A stretch of 64,000 nt of DNA from Ottowia beijingensis (lineage in GTDB: Bacteria > Pseudomonadota > Gammaproteobacteria > Burkholderiales > Burkholderiaceae_C): NCBI RefSeq assembly GCF_013423955.1, contig NZ_JACCKX010000001.1, forward strand, positions 1,612,001 through 1,676,000, in the 5' to 3' direction. Position numbers and translations under genes: made by a program. The stretch's first letter is position 1; the number at the start of each line of letters is the position of its first letter. Shown piece by piece: positions 63,824 to 64,000 of the stretch. The notes under the pieces were generated by a model. It was not told the origin of the DNA and searched no databases. It saw nothing but the letters and a program-made list of their open reading frames with translations.

Positions 63824-64000
63824 TCAGGCCAGCGTGACCGCCGACGCGATCACGCCGCCACCCAGGCAGCGCTCGCCGTCGTACAGCACGGCGCTCTGGC
63901 CGGGCGTGACGGCCCATTGGGCCTCAGGGAAATGCAGGCGCAACGTGCCCGGCGCATCGCCGGCGGCCAGAGTGCAGGCCGCATCCTGCTGCCGGTAGCG
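63824..64000 (-). CDS. mnmA: tRNA-specific 2-thiouridylase MnmA, C-terminus only
   Basis: Thiolates U34 of tRNAs for Lys, Glu and Gln. Only the last 58 residues lie in the window: [40 protein letters not shown] and [17 protein letters not shown]. These form the C-terminal beta-barrel with the signature [15 protein letters not shown]. The rest, including the catalytic cysteines, is beyond the right edge. Confidence 0.9.
   Translation of the reverse strand, partial: RYRQQDAACTLAAGDAPGTLRLHFPEAQWAVTPGQSAVLYDGERCLGGGVIASAVTLA

Noticed and set aside
1..64000. tRNA or rRNA genes
   Set aside because: Looked for the T-loop GGTTCGAATCC pattern and rRNA-like sequence and found no candidate.

Overview
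The window is about 70% G+C, tightly packed DNA from a betaproteobacterium, most likely a Burkholderiales member of the Comamonadaceae (Acidovorax/Ottowia-like). The gene content supports this: rpe-apaG-SpecificRecomb, thiL/pgpA/cinA, rpoN-lptB-lptA, a PF08886-type gshA, Bug-type tricarboxylate binding proteins and a livGFKHM set. I assign it from gene content and style; no database search was possible. I saw no rRNA, tRNA, CRISPR array, prophage or complete insertion sequence.

Layout. 1-6.5 kb: rpe (partial), apaG, a SpecificRecomb membrane protein, a cation/proton antiporter, a YbdK-type carboxylate-amine ligase and a C26 glutamine amidotransferase. 6.5-14.4 kb: thiL, pgpA and cinA/pncC, split by an accessory islet. 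The islet holds a truncated WYL regulator, a DUF262/DUF1524 (GmrSD-like) defence gene, a GIY-YIG nuclease stub, a VOC remnant, a GST, an HHH protein and a DUF4139 protein. 14.9-24 kb: a peptide-type solute-binding protein, a stand-alone FMN glutamate-synthase-like protein and the livGFKHM branched-chain amino acid ABC operon. 23.8-32.1 kb (minus strand): PIN protein, rlmL-like methyltransferase, rpoN, lptB, lptA, dsbA, SPOR protein and argS. 32-44 kb: DUF2214, LysR, a small membrane protein, a CoA-transferase divergent from glcB, a DksA-type factor, a CWC protein, cytochrome c, an MFS pump, a class II amidotransferase and an MFS_3 exporter. 44-58 kb: pssA, ppc, gshB, benE, CaiB/BaiF transferase, two Bug proteins, kup, gshA and a sulfate-binding protein. 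58.5-64 kb: TDT channel, norE, norF, LysR, ModA-like lipoprotein, VIT1-family transporter and the C-terminus of mnmA.

Two things stand out. First, the window is full of short dispersed repeats. Family A (about 60 bp, roughly 17 copies) lies between genes and also in frame inside thiL (twice), rlmL and rpoN, and at the ends of cinA, rlmL and gshA. In this way it supplies about 20-residue peptides to conserved housekeeping proteins. Family B (five copies, paired direct repeats 52-54 bp apart) sits between convergent genes in four of five cases. A Pseudomonas-REP-like 75-bp palindromic unit occurs twice in opposite orientation, 46 kb apart.

Second, more than 20 genes carry single-base frameshifts, nearly all one base missing from a homopolymer. 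They include argS, rpe, ppc and thiL, which a living cell would need. I read most of these as sequencing errors, and I give the full gene span with the break position in each entry.
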